Part shown: piece after piece, positions 11,783-22,312 of the stretch
Numbering within the stretch: the first letter of the stretch is position 1
How the letters are laid out: each line of letters starts with the position of its first letter
Source: Paguma larvata
Taxonomy: Eukaryota; Chordata; Mammalia; Carnivora; Viverridae
Length of the DNA: 64,000 bases
Direction: 5' to 3'
Assembly (NCBI GenBank): GCA_030068075.1
Contig: CM057823.1
Coordinates: 15,472,485 to 15,536,484 of the forward strand
Program-made: the position numbers and the translations under genes
The notes under the pieces: model-generated
Database searches by the model: none
What the model was told of the DNA's origin: nothing
Seen by the model: the letters and a program-made list of their open reading frames with translations, nothing else

Positions 11783-12479
11783 GTGATTTAAAATCTCTTC
11801 ATTTCTCTGTATTTTGTGTTAAACAACTTTTGAACAATTCCTCTGGGCAAGGGACATTCTAGATACCATTGGAGATTTTACAAGAATAAGATACGGTTCC
11901 TGGTCCTGTAGAATTAAAAATGAGCAGGACCAATGTACACAGTTCTCTCTTTCTGGAATATTCTTCCAGTCTCCAGCTGGCCCGACTTAGTCATGGTTCC
12001 ACCTCAGCTGAAATGTATATTGCTCAGGTGGCCCTTTGGTGCCCCTGCCCTACCCACACCAGATAGAAGTTCTGGTCTCAGAGCCTTGTGTAGTCTTCCT
12101 TTTGAAATTCATCACACCTATGTATTTCCTTAGCATTTGCTTTGTCTACCAGAGTACGCATATCACAAGGGCCAGGACGTGTGGTCTGCCCCTCTCAGTA
12201 CAGAAGCCTAGAGTGCCTAGCAGAGTGCCGGCCGGCTAGGGAGTGCTCAGCCTGGCTCTGGGCAGGAGGGCTTCTCAGAGGAAGTTACAGAGAGCCAAGG
12301 GGGCCCGGAGGAGGGGAGGGTTGGCAGGAAGGAGGTGACACAAGACTGGCCCTTAGAAGGTGGAATGTTGAGAGGTGAGGAGCTCAGGGATTTGGACAAG
12401 GGCAGAGAGGAAGGGAAGCTCAAATGGATGATCGACAATAACGACGACGCCACCATTTCTCTTGTGGGCACTACGCGTG

Positions 12480-12615
12480 CAGAACTACACATTTATAGTG
12501 TCACTTATTTGTTACAACAACTTGAGGGGAAGGGATTACTGGGCCCCACTTATAGATGTAGAAACTAGGCCCTAAAGAGGTCTAGCTCCTGTCAGAGTCA
12601 CAGAGCTGGGGGGGG
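12480..12615 (+). mobile_element. MIR SINE relic
   Basis: Recognised by 'gatgtagaaactaggcccta' and the following 'gtcacagagctgggg', which correspond to the MIR core and its 3' flank. Confidence 0.6.
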
Positions 12616-13073
12616 GGCGAAGGCTCTTGGCTGGGGCTGTCTATGCAAATCCGGTGGCTTTTGTGAGAGGCGGTAAAGGGCAGAGAAACCTAGAGAAGCA
12701 GGTTGCAGTTCGAGTTTTAAGGGCCCGAATGCCCTTAAAAGGGGTTTTAAACTTTAACAGAGCCTTGGAAGATTTGTGAGCAGGCCTTCAGAAAGACTGC
12801 TCTGGAAGCCAGTGGAGGTGTGGGTGGGGACAGACGCCTGGGATCTGAAAGCGTCTGTGGAAGGGAGAGGAGACACAGCGAGGATCTGGGGCAGGAGGTT
12901 TAGAAATGAGAAGATATGCAGAGCTAAAGTAGAACGGACTGGAATCTGATTAGAAAGCTGCGAGAAGGAAAGGAAAAAATGGCTCCTAGGTTGCCTCCTG
13001 GCTGCCTGCCGGACCCCCCCCAGGCCGTCGGAGGACTGCGCCTGGGAGGCCTCCGCAGTCAGCGTGGCTCTCG

Positions 13074-13088
13074 GGCGCCCTCTTCTGG
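13074..13088 (-). promoter_or_regulatory. CTCF-like motif
   Basis: The complement reads CCAGAAGAGGGCGCC, a close fit to the CTCF core, in a GC-rich unique patch. By eye only. Confidence 0.45.
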
Positions 13089-13804
13089 AGACGGAAGCCG
13101 GCTGCCGAACTGGGCCGTCAGCAGAGCCCGGTACCTCCAGCCTCCGCAGGAGCCGCCGAGGCCGCCCAGGGGACACCAGCGGGCCTTTCAAACACCTGCT
13201 AACTAACAAGTCGTTAGCCGGGGAGTGGACCCCGACAAATCGGCCTGTGCAGAGACAACAAAAGGCTGTCAAACCAAACTGTTACATCTTCCAACACATA
13301 CTGTCTCAGACTTAGAAGCAATTAAGGGACAACAGAAGAGAAGTGCACTTGACTGAAAGTAGATAATATTTATTTGTGGAGGAAAAGGGAAGGCAGAATT
13401 CTTTTGGGAGTATTAAATATGCTTAGAAGAATTAAAGGACTGAACTCATGATCTGTCTTCAGCTACTAATGCTACTCTGGAATACTTCATTCAGGCTGCC
13501 GACTGTTGAGACGTGCACGGTTCGAACAACTCAAAACTGTTCCTCGTGGAATTGGGCAAAGATAACCGACCTTCGGAGAAGGAAACAGGACTGAATGGGT
13601 GGGACTCATTCAGAGGGAGTTTTCCAGGGCCCTTCTTGAAGCCTGTGCCCCACCACCCAGCGAGGGTCTGCCTCCCTGCCTGGCCTCCAGCCTCCATATG
13701 CACTGCCATGGCGTACGGCTGGCCCGGGCCATTAACCGTCCACATGGGGAGAGCCAAATGGTGGCTGAGTCGCTCTTTGGCCTAAGAGCTATAGAAGGAA
13801 ATTG

Positions 13805-14008
13805 GGGGCACCTGGGTGGCTCAGTCGATTAAGCATCTGGCTTTCGATTTCGGCTTAGGTCATGATCTCAAGGTTTGTGAGTTCAAGCCCCACCTCAGGC
13901 TCCACACTGACAGTTCGGAGCCCACATAGGATTCTCTCTCTGCCTTTCCCCCACTCGTTCCCCCTCTCGCTGTCTCTCAAAAATAAAATGAACATTTAAA
14001 AAAAAAAG
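13805..14008 (+). mobile_element. CAN SINE
   Basis: Starts 'ggggcacctgggtggctcag', contains 'gttcaagccccac', and ends in CT-rich sequence and an A-run. Confidence 0.9.
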
Positions 14009-14024
14009 ACTGCCTGGCTTGAGC

Positions 14025-14135
14025 AAATTGCTTGACCCCTCCTGAGCATCCATTTTCTCATCTGTACAGTTTCTTCGGCTGTGAAATCAGGTTAACGATA
14101 ACAGTCCTGGCAAATCAAATAAGACATGAGTGCAG
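14025..14135 (-). mobile_element. MIR SINE relic
   Basis: Reads 'cattttctcatctgtacag' and then a degraded 'aataagacatgagtg', the complement of the MIR core. Confidence 0.6.
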
Positions 14136-14877
14136 TATGAGTTTCAAAGGGTCAGGAAAGGCAACAGCATCAAAGAAGGCCACGTGCACAAGGCACGATG
14201 TCATATACCGACCAAATGTGTGACACGGATATTTGCGTTGAGGGACAAACGGGAAACAAGACTAACCGTCAAGCAATGAAATTACATGTGTCCTTTCTCT
14301 TTCTAACTGTAAAATGAAACACATAGTTCTCTCTTGGTTAGGAAAAAAACAAACTTAAAATCAAAAGAAATAGATAGGAAGCAAGCACTTGTGCCACCAA
14401 TAAGTTCCAAAGTTCTAATTTGTTCAAAGGCATTTTTCTGTTAACACATCCAACGAGGAACTGCCGGACGGTCAGGGCAGGGCCAGGTCAGGGCCAGGCT
14501 TAGGCAAACCTGGAAAATGTCTCCACCGGTTTTCATCATGCTCCCTCCACCCCCACCCCACCCTGTGCCCACCCTGGTTCCTCTGCGTCCTGTGTGTTCC
14601 TACAAGCCTGGAGACCGGAAGTGGGCTGGAGACCACCCTTCCCGGGAGACATGTCAAGCCCACAGTGGCAAATTTCCAGAACTTGCCCCTCTCCTCACCA
14701 AACCAGGCAATATCGCTCCCCCAGGTGCAGCCTCTCAGTCCAAGTCAACTCGGCAGTCCGCGGGTATGCCCAAAGCCCCTCTGTGCTTGAACACGGGTCT
14801 CCCGAGCCGCTTCACCCACTGCAGCTCCACACGGCTCTCAGTGACCTCAGATGCAAACGGGCTTGAAGCATCTTCCC

Positions 14878-15005
14878 GGGGCCCCCTTGGTGGCTCAGTG
14901 GGTTATGTGTCCGATTTTGGCTCAGGGCATGATCTCACAGTTCATGAGTTCAAGCCCCACCTTGGGCTCTGTGCTGACAGCTCTGAACCTGAAGCCTGCT
15001 TCAGA

Positions 15006-15037
<32 letters not shown>

Positions 15038-15048
15038 GAAAAAAAAAA
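14878..15048 (+). mobile_element. CAN SINE
   Basis: Head 'ggggcccccttggtggctca' (mutated A-box side), B box 'gttcaagccccac', a (TC)n stretch of about 32 bases and a short A-tail. Confidence 0.9.
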
Positions 15049-15997
15049 GGACCTTCCTGGAGTGCTCCTTTGCTTACGCAAGTGTTTCTCAGCCTGGTTG
15101 TGGGTGAGAAACATCTCTGCAGCTTTTGGAACACACTAGTGAACAAGACCCACCCAGAACCGCTAATGCGGGCCCCGCTAGCGTGTAAAGGGGTTGGGAA
15201 GCCTGGCTTATAAAACCTCCAACTCCTTTTCCAGCACACCAGTCCCCCTGTCGGGATGCTCCCTCCCACCTCAGCCCTCACCACACTCTCCGCACATCCA
15301 CGCCAACGCCCCAGTGCCGGTGTGCCCTGAAGGCAGCTTTTGGAAAAAGAGAGAAGGGAAGGAAGGGCCAGGGGTTGGAAGAGAGAACAGGGCAGAGAGG
15401 AGAGGCCTGCCACCATCAGGAAAAGAAACAGTCCCAGGCTCAGGCTTCCTGGGCTCCTAGCCGGCCCTCCTCCCTGCCCTGCTCCCTAGAGAAGCTGAGG
15501 ACAACGGAATTAAATACGTTAGAGGAGCCAGTTTCAAACCCAGAAGCCAGGGTGAATTTTAAGAACGTAATATTTAACTTGAACCTAAAGTTAAAGACTC
15601 TTTTGTATCTTCTGTATAGTCTTAGAGATGGGTTATCTGTACCGACCTCAACTGTATATGTATGTAATGAGATATAGTATATACATACCAGCTGGGCTGC
15701 CTTTGTGTAATATTGTTTTCATCTCTCCAACATTTGTGGGGTCTCCCTCTCCCTCTCTCTGTCTCCAGTTCTTTAAGAGCTACCAAAGACAGAAAACCTA
15801 GGTAAAAATTAGATACCAGAGACAAAAGGAACTTTCGAGCGTATGTTGGAAGGATAGGAGCAAGAATAATTGCAAAGCATTTCAAGTTTCTATGACCTGG
15901 GTATGAAGGAAATTTGCTTGGATTTATCCAAAACTTTCTTTCTAATCCAAAATATGAAAATATTATCAGGTAATTTTCACTACTGATATATTAACTA
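15049..15997. other. Unique intergenic sequence
   Basis: No repeat, RNA or coding signal is recognised here. It has moderate GC on the left, becoming AT-rich after 15,550, with a short CT-rich run near 15,740. Confidence 0.5.
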
Positions 15998-16425
15998 TTG
16001 TGAAAAAATTACCCACAAACTCAGTAACTTAAGGCAACATTTATTTTCTCACTCAGTTTCTGAGTATTAGGTTCTGAGAGTGACTGAGCTGAGTGGTTCT
16101 GGGTCTCTCATGAAGCTGCAGTCAGGGTGCTGGCTGGGGATGCTGTCACTGAAGGGTTAACTGGGGCTGGAGGGGCCGCTTCCCAGAAGGTTCACTCAAA
16201 TCATGGTTGGCAGGTCTTGGTGTCACCTGGACCTCTCCATGAGACTGCTCACGACTTTCTCCAGAGTAGGCCACCCAAGAGGAAGAGCAAAGGGTCTTTA
16301 AAGTCACACGCTGTCACTTCTGCTATAGTCTATTTATTAGAAATGACTTACTAAGTTCAGCCCACACTCCAGTACGGGGGAGTGAGGCTCCACCTTTTTA
16401 AAGGAATATTAGATATTTGTGGACA
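15998..16425 (-). mobile_element. MaLR/MLT-like LTR relic, copy 1
   Basis: Contains 'attacccacaaactcagtaacttaag', then 'gtcttggtgtcacctggacctctcc' and 'cagcccacactcc', in an order that matches a common mammalian LTR-like repeat read backwards. A second copy follows at 16660-17175 and one in the other orientation at 36028-36495. The family name is from memory and uncertain. Confidence 0.55.
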
Positions 16426-16659
16426 TAATTTGAAGTCATATTCCTCCCATATGCAAAATACTCTCATCCCTCCCCATACCTCCCGAAATTCTCAACCCTG
16501 TACAGCATCGGCTCAAAGTCCAGGATGGTCACTGTTTCCATCGGGTCCGAGGACAGGTAATTCTCCTTAAGTACAGGCTTTAAGTACAAATCTTCTGGTA
16601 GGGTTCCTCTCTGACTGAGGTCTTGTGAACTAGACACCTCATCTGAAATATCTCCTAGT

Positions 16660-17175
16660 TATCCATCACTATGTAGAAAGTTATTCCACAACTTATTAGT
16701 TTAAAGCAACGAACATTTATCATCTCAGTTTTGGTGGGTCAGCAATTCAGAAATTGTTTCGCTGGGTGGGTCTGAGTCGGGACCTCTCATGAGGTTTCAG
16801 TCAAGGTATCAGCTGGGTCTGAGTCCTCTGGTGGCTCGAGGAGGCTGGGGAACTCCTTCTAAGATCACTCAGTGACACAGCTGTTGGTTGGTGGCCTCAG
16901 TTTCTCACCACATAGACCTCTCCATAGACTGTTTAAATGTCCTCATGTCGCGGCACTTAGCTTCTCCCACAGTAAGTGGTCTATGAGCGAGCAAGCGAGA
17001 TGGAAGCCAGGATGTTTTTATCACCCAGTCTCAGAAGTGACAGCCCATCACCTCTGCTGTGTTCATTTGGTCTCACAGACAACTCCGATATGACAAGGGA
17101 GGGGACTACGCAAGAGTGTGAATCCAGGAATCACCGCTCATTGGGAGCCATCTTGGAGACAGGCCGACCCACCCG
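16660..17175 (-). mobile_element. MaLR/MLT-like LTR relic, copy 2
   Basis: Same order of blocks as copy 1 ('aaagcaacgaacatttatcatctcag', 'gacctctccatagac', 'gaagtgacagcccatcacct') and a longer end with 'ttgggagccatcttggagac'. It lies about 235 bp from copy 1 in the same orientation. Confidence 0.55.
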
Positions 17176-17268
17176 CTAATGAATTAGTGTGAGAAGCTGG
17201 ACTTAGGATCACTGTCAGAAGCTGGAAATTCTTGTATGTTTTTGCCACACTTCATATGATCTTTTTAT

Positions 17269-17480
17269 TTTAATTTTTTAATGTTTATTATTTTTGAGAG
17301 ACTGAGACAGAGCATGAGAGGAGGAGGAGCAGAGAGAGAGGGAGACAGAGAATCAGAAGCAGGCTCCAGGCTCTGAGCTGTCAGCACAGAGCCAGACGTG
17401 GGGCATGAACCCATGGCCTGTGAGATCACGACCTGAGCCGAAGTTGGCCGCCCAACCGACTGAGCCACCCAGGCGCCCCA
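17269..17480 (-). mobile_element. CAN SINE
   Basis: Reversed element ending 'ccgactgagccacccaggcg'. Flanked by atgatcttttta (left, from 17256) and atgatctttat (right, from 17481), a near-perfect target duplication. Confidence 0.92.
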
Positions 17481-17770
17481 ATGATCTTTATACAGTAACA
17501 AAATTTCTGGGTACCATGAAAATAGGGATCTTAGGTAATAACTGTTTCAACCGGATGAATGATGATGACAGATTGACAAAATGACTGAGAGAGTTTGTGT
17601 GTGAAAACAGCCCTTAGAAATCCAGGCATTGCAGACATATGTCTCTCTGAGAGGGCACTCTGAAGTCCCGTGAGCCTGACAATTGTAAATTCTACCTCCA
17701 GCAATGCGAGCTAGGAAAATTCACTGGATTTCTCTATACCTCGGTTTCCTCAGCTTCAAAAAAGCACACA

Positions 17771-17948
17771 CAGCACCTGGGTGGCTGAGTCAGTTAAGCA
17801 TCCTACTCATGATTTTGGTTCAGGTCCTGATCTCACAGTTCATGAGTTTAAGGCCTGCATTGGGCTCTGCGCTAACAGTGTTGAGCCTGCTTGGGAGTGT
17901 CTCTCTCTCTCTCTCTGACCCCCTCCCCAAATAAATAAATAATCTTTT
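17771..17948 (+). mobile_element. CAN SINE
   Basis: Head 'agcacctgggtggctgagtc', CT-rich end and AAATAAATAAAT tail. The flanks share aaagcaca(c/a). Only about 30 bp separate it from the next SINE, which is reversed. Confidence 0.88.
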
Positions 17949-17977
17949 AAAAAGCACAATAATAGCTTCTTTGATGA

Positions 17978-18179
17978 GGTTTATTTTTGTTTTTGTTTTT
18001 AGAGAGAGAGTGTGTGAGTGAGCGGGGGAGAGGGGCAAAGGGAGAGAGAGAGAATCTTAAGCAGGCTCCATGCTCAGCACAGAGCACAACCCGGGGAAGG
18101 ATCCCACAACGCTGGGATCATGATCTGAACCAAAATCAAGACTCAAACACACAACCAACTGAGCCACTCAAGTGTCACA
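17978..18179 (-). mobile_element. CAN SINE
   Basis: Reversed and diverged element ending 'ctgagccactcaagtgtcac'. Perfect 11-bp target duplication ttctttgatga at 17967-17977 and 18180-18190. Confidence 0.9.
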
Positions 18180-18190
18180 TTCTTTGATGA

Positions 18191-18725
18191 ATTTTTATGG
18201 GAATTCAAACTTATATTTATGAGGTAAATAGCAATTATTAATCAAGTGATAAATAGTAACTGTAAAGATTATTTTGCGTTTCAGGATATTCTATGGTAAC
18301 CATCTGAGCTGACGGATGTCTTTTGGTTTTTGAGACACACATATAAATGTAGGAGGAAGGTAAATTTCTCTCATTTAAAAATGAATGTAACCACCGTTTA
18401 CAAAACTAACTCCAAGGACCGGAACATGAATGATCCTGAAATTTTAACTCAGCCACAATCTTTCCTTCTAGACTTTTGTTGTGAGCACATATCCCACCCT
18501 GAAGGCAGACTGTACAGGAATGTCCTAATTTTTGTTTCGTTCCAACGTTATCTTAGTGTAGAAACATCTTATGAAGTCTGACACAGAAGCTTGGTCATGT
18601 GTGTCATGCGTACAACAGTGAGCAGGGGGCGGGAGGGGAGAGTTGGTGGAAGGAGGGAAGATGTGGGCCAGTAATGCTCAACAATGATGTGTCATGATCA
18701 GCTGCCCTGCAGGGAACCAAAACAT
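18191..18725. other. Unique intergenic sequence left of the telomere-like block
   Basis: AT-rich, with no recognised repeat or gene. The last 130 bp become G-rich on the + strand (near 18625) just before the CCCTAA block. Confidence 0.5.
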
Positions 18726-18975
18726 AACCCGAATCTAACCCTAACACTAACCTCACCCTACCCCTAACCTAAACCTAACTTCACCCTAACCCTAATCCTA
18801 ACCCTAACCTAACCCTAACTTCACCCTAACCCTAATCCTAACCCTAACCTAACCCTAACCCTAACCTAACCCTAACCTAACCTAACCCTAACCTAACCTA
18901 ACCCTAACCTAACCCTAACCTAACCCTAACCCTAATCCTAACCCTAACCTAACCCTAACCTAACCCTAACCCTAA
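18726..18975 (+). repeat. Interstitial telomere-like repeat (CCCTAA/CCTAA mixed array)
   Basis: About 250 bp of telomere-type units in the CCCTAA orientation, mixed with five-base CCTAA units and variants (CACTAA, CCTCA, ATCCTAA). A 40-bp block (18781-18820) is repeated in tandem at 18821-18860 with one difference. The array is degenerate at its left edge and cleaner on the right. The flanks are ordinary unique sequence with no satellite or subtelomeric repeat that I recognise. Confidence 0.97.
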
Positions 18976-19254
18976 ACAACACAGGCAGACAGCAGGAGGT
19001 GCTTAGAGATTCTGGAAATTGTGGTCTGGAGACGAAAGGTGCTTAACCAACCTTTAGTTCAGTTCCTCTTCTATAAATCACACGTGTTGCACGCACCTTC
19101 CGTTACAGGGCTGCTGGACAGGTTAGTCAAATTAGCACATGTAAAGTGCCCGGCGCACGGAAAAGATCTTATTATTAAAATGGTAAGATTCCATGAGTCA
19201 GGATATAGGATTTCCCAAAAAGTGTTGAGCAGCCTAGTGATTCCTAACAGACTT

Positions 19255-19466
19255 CCATTTTTTTTAAGTTTATTTATTTATTTTGGGAGAGAGAGAGAGA
19301 GTACACTAGCAGGGGGAGGGCAGAGACAGAGGGAGAGAGAATCCCAAGCAGGCCTCTCACTGCCAGTACAGAACGCAACTCGGGGCTTGAACTCACGAAC
19401 CATGAGATCATGACCTGAGATGAAATCAAGTCAGACACTTAACCAACTGAGCTACCCAGGCACCCC
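19255..19466 (-). mobile_element. CAN SINE (first of three at one site)
   Basis: Reversed element from 'tttttttaagtttatttatt' to 'tgagctacccaggcaccccc'. On the left lies cctaacagactt (19243-19254); the core cagactt recurs directly after it (19467-19473). Confidence 0.93.
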
Positions 19467-19473
19467 CAGACTT

Positions 19474-19575
19474 TTTTTTTTAAGCAATCTGCACACCCAG
19501 TGTGGGGCTCGAACCCACAACCCTGAGATAAAGAGTTGCATGCTCCACTGACTGAGCCTGCCAGGCACTCCCTAC
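19474..19575 (-). mobile_element. Short CAN SINE, about 100 bp form (second of three)
   Basis: A T-run, then 'aagcaatctgcacacccag' and 'tgtggggctcgaaccc', and an end 'gactgagcctgccaggcact'. It lacks the GA-rich middle of the full element and is followed by cagactt (19576-19582). The same short type is found at 24345-24460. Confidence 0.85.
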
Positions 19576-19582
19576 CAGACTT

Positions 19583-19786
19583 TTCTTTTTAATTAATTAA
19601 TTAATATTTTTTGAGAGAGAGAGAGTGTGCGAGCAGGGGAGAGGGACAGACGGAGAGAGAAGGAACCCTAAGCAGGCTCCATGCCCAGTGCAGAACCCAA
19701 TTGGGACTGGATTCCACCACCCTGGGACCATCACCTGAGGTGAAATCAAGAGTTGGACGCTCAACCAAACGAGCTACCCAGGGGCC
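19583..19786 (-). mobile_element. CAN SINE (third of three)
   Basis: Starts with (TTAA)n and 'ttttttgagagagagagagtg', and ends 'cgagctacccaggggccc'. It is followed by a perfect copy of cctaacagactt at 19787-19798. Confidence 0.92.
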
Positions 19787-19965
19787 CCTAACAGACTTCT
19801 TAAACATACAATGTATGTCCTAATATTTCATGACTAATTTCTATAATATAGGAAATTCCTTCCAGAGGGCAGGTCAGGGTGCGGTTGATGATTAATCACA
19901 ACCATTGAAAGGAGACACCTAAGGGCAGGCTGCGGGGAGGAGCTGGCTAGGCGACAGCGCAACCC

Positions 19966-19984
19966 CACCTCCAGGGGGCAGCAG
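19966..19984 (+). promoter_or_regulatory. CTCF-like motif
   Basis: Reads CCACCTCCAGGGGGCAGCA. It matches the CCAGGGGGC core with plausible flanks. By eye only. Confidence 0.45.
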
Positions 19985-20508
19985 CTTCCCGGCTTACGGT
20001 TGCTCCGTGGGAAGGCAGCCCAGGGTTGCCAGGTGATGGCCCCAGATCACTTTCCCCACCGTTCGTCTGGATTACTCTGCTAACCCACATGAGCAAAATG
20101 ATGCTACCACCATGTTCTTGGAAATTTACACACACAGGAATCAACAGCGGTTAGGCGGCGGGGTTCCTGGTTTAGGGACAGGAGTTATTTTCTGCCTTAA
20201 ATCCCTAGCTATTGGCGGTTATTGGATTGTATATATTAAAATACATTTAATTTATAAATTATATAAAAAGTACACACGGGCATACAAAACGCTTCAAGAA
20301 GTCCTCCGCTAGAGCCGAAAACCCATTTAAGTTTATTTAGCCCAGTGATGGCTGTACTATTGATCCGGATGCTCTGTTTTCCACATCAAGTATCACACCC
20401 TACGCAGCACATGTTGGGAAAGCCTCTGGAAATTTCAAAGAGAATATTCAAACACATCGGTGAAAACAACAGAATGCTATTATTGCGTCATGTCCGCGCC
20501 CCCCACCT

Positions 20509-20525
20509 CCGCGCCCCCTGGCGCG
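20509..20525 (-). promoter_or_regulatory. CTCF-like motif
   Basis: The complement reads CGCGCCAGGGGGCGCGG, near the ideal core, and points opposite to its two neighbours. Confidence 0.5.
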
Positions 20526-21002
20526 TCCCTGCAAAGGTGCTGAGGGCCTCCGCCACCTGCCTGAGGGCCTGGTTCTCCACCTCCCCTCACTGCCCGCCTC
20601 ACAGGGAAGAGGGCTGGGCGCCATATTAGAGCTTAATAAATGTGAGTTTCCCCCGAATCCTTGGAAAAATATATCTTAACTGCTTCTCCAACAATCGCCT
20701 TATGACAGCAGCTTCAGGAGTATGTGAAAGACAGAGAAATCATCTCCTCTCACGTGGCCTGAGTACATTTGGGATTGTCGGAACACAGCAAATTGCACCG
20801 TGCTCCACGCCACGAATGCTGCTGTGAGAAATTATACTGACAATATCGTATTTTCCGCTTCTCTTTTCTCTCCTTTACTAGCCCGTGAACATGGAGAGCT
20901 GGCCGTGGACGCCGTGGTTGCCTTCCTTGCAAAGCGAGCAGAATCATATTTACCTTGCAGAATTTCGTCAGCCAGAGTTTTTGAATGATCAAATAAAAAA
21001 GC

Positions 21003-21085
21003 GAATGTGTGTAAAGCGCTGAAAACAATACCCAGGTGTAGCAGGGCTCCCTAAGTGCCGGCTGTTGGTATTATTTCTGCGCTTC
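21003..21085 (-). mobile_element. MIR-like fragment
   Basis: 'gtgtgtaaagcgctgaaaac' followed by 'gtgccggctgttggtattat' resembles the complement of the MIR 5' half. Confidence 0.5.
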
Positions 21086-21608
21086 CTGTTAACATCCAAC
21101 TCTTGGGAGATGGAAAAGTCACGGATCTGAAGCGTGTGCCGGCACTAGAGTAAGTCACCGAACTGTAGTATTTGTAGCTCGTTGAAATTTTTTAAAGGAT
21201 TGGAAAGGTTCTTAGAAATTAAATTCTCTTTACGGATGACAAAAAGAGAAACGGAGGCTGAGAAGAAAATGAAGCAATTTGCCTATGTTTTTCACAGGAG
21301 CATCAATTACCAACACCCAACATTCGGATCCCACACTAAGCCCAAAAACCTCACTAAAATGTTAAAAAATGAACAGGACTCCTATCCGAAGCGAACACAC
21401 CCACAAATGTTCGCTTCGCACGGTTCCAGGGATTCTGGTAACTTAACGCACACTTGCACGGTGAAGAGCAAACTGAACTTTCGCGTACTAAGGGATCTGC
21501 TGCAAGCGCTCCCAGGATTTTGGTTTAACCCGGGCTCGCAGGTCCTTCCGTCCACAGGTTTTCTCCAAGCGTTGCAGGAACCTGGCAGCAAGGCCTTAGC
21601 CCATCGCA

Positions 21609-21624
21609 CCACTAGATGGCGCCA
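21609..21624 (+). promoter_or_regulatory. CTCF-like motif
   Basis: Reads CCACTAGATGGCGCCA, which fits the CTCF consensus CCASYAGRKGGC at every core position. The best single match noticed in the window. Confidence 0.55.
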
Positions 21625-22189
21625 CACCCACTCCGGGGAAGCCGCGGCCTCTCCTGTGGGGGAGGCGTATGCTGGTGGAAGAGAGTTTAACGTCCTGGTT
21701 CCATTTTAAACGTTCATCCTCGGACTTGAAAGATGAATTAAATTTGCCATTATCCCGCATACTTAAATCTAATTGACTTTGATGCAAACAGAGCAGAGCT
21801 GGAGAAGCGGCTGCCAGCCCAGCATCCCTGGCCTTACTTCAGGCGGGGGGGAAGATCCTGACAGAATGTGAGCTCCAAGCTCCAGGTATCCCCTCCAACA
21901 AAACAGGAAGCAGACACACTGTGGATCTTCTAAGAAAAAGCCGGCCATTGTAGCACTATTTTAGACACTATGGGAGCTGAATAATGGGAGCTGGTGAAGG
22001 AGGACCATTTCTAGAAGAACTTAAATAGAAGAGGCTGTAATCCAGGGATAAGACGGGGAACTGAAAGATGACACATGGAATTCTCTCAGAAAGAAGAAAA
22101 ACAAATGCTTTCACACCAACAAAGTGTGGAGAGCTAGGCAGTGTGGCTTGGCGTGGAGCTCAGAGTTACAAAATTTCAAGGCTAGAAGG

Positions 22190-22312
22190 AACCCTGTAAG
22201 GAAGCAGGACTGGGCCTGAGAAATAAAGAACTTGCTGGAAGCTGCACAGATCATCAATGGCCGACAGGCACCAGACCTGCGTTTGTGCTAACCAGTACTC
22301 TTTCCACTAAAC
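22190..22312 (+). mobile_element. MIR-like 3' fragment
   Basis: Carries 'cagacctgcgtttgtgctaa' and 'actctttccactaaactgcg', like the 3' part of MIR ('gctcttaaccactatgctat'). Confidence 0.5.

Larger units (their letters stand above)
11791..13804. other. Intergenic sequence with ancient repeat scraps
   Basis: Contains an L2/MIR-like scrap near 11825-11920, a MIR relic (12480-12615) and a GC-rich patch at 12990-13190 with a CTCF-like motif. No coding sequence is supported. Confidence 0.5.

Noticed and set aside
14517..15107. 196-aa plus-strand ORF
   Set aside because: Last third is a translated CAN SINE ending in Ser-Leu repeats from the (TC)n run; the remainder has no domain.
18726..18975. CRISPR-like or satellite interpretation of the periodic array
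   Set aside because: Units are 5-6 bp telomere-type without spacers; the genome is mammalian.
21182..21709. 175-aa plus-strand ORF
   Set aside because: Starts in a MIR-like stretch and has no recognisable domain; likely chance.
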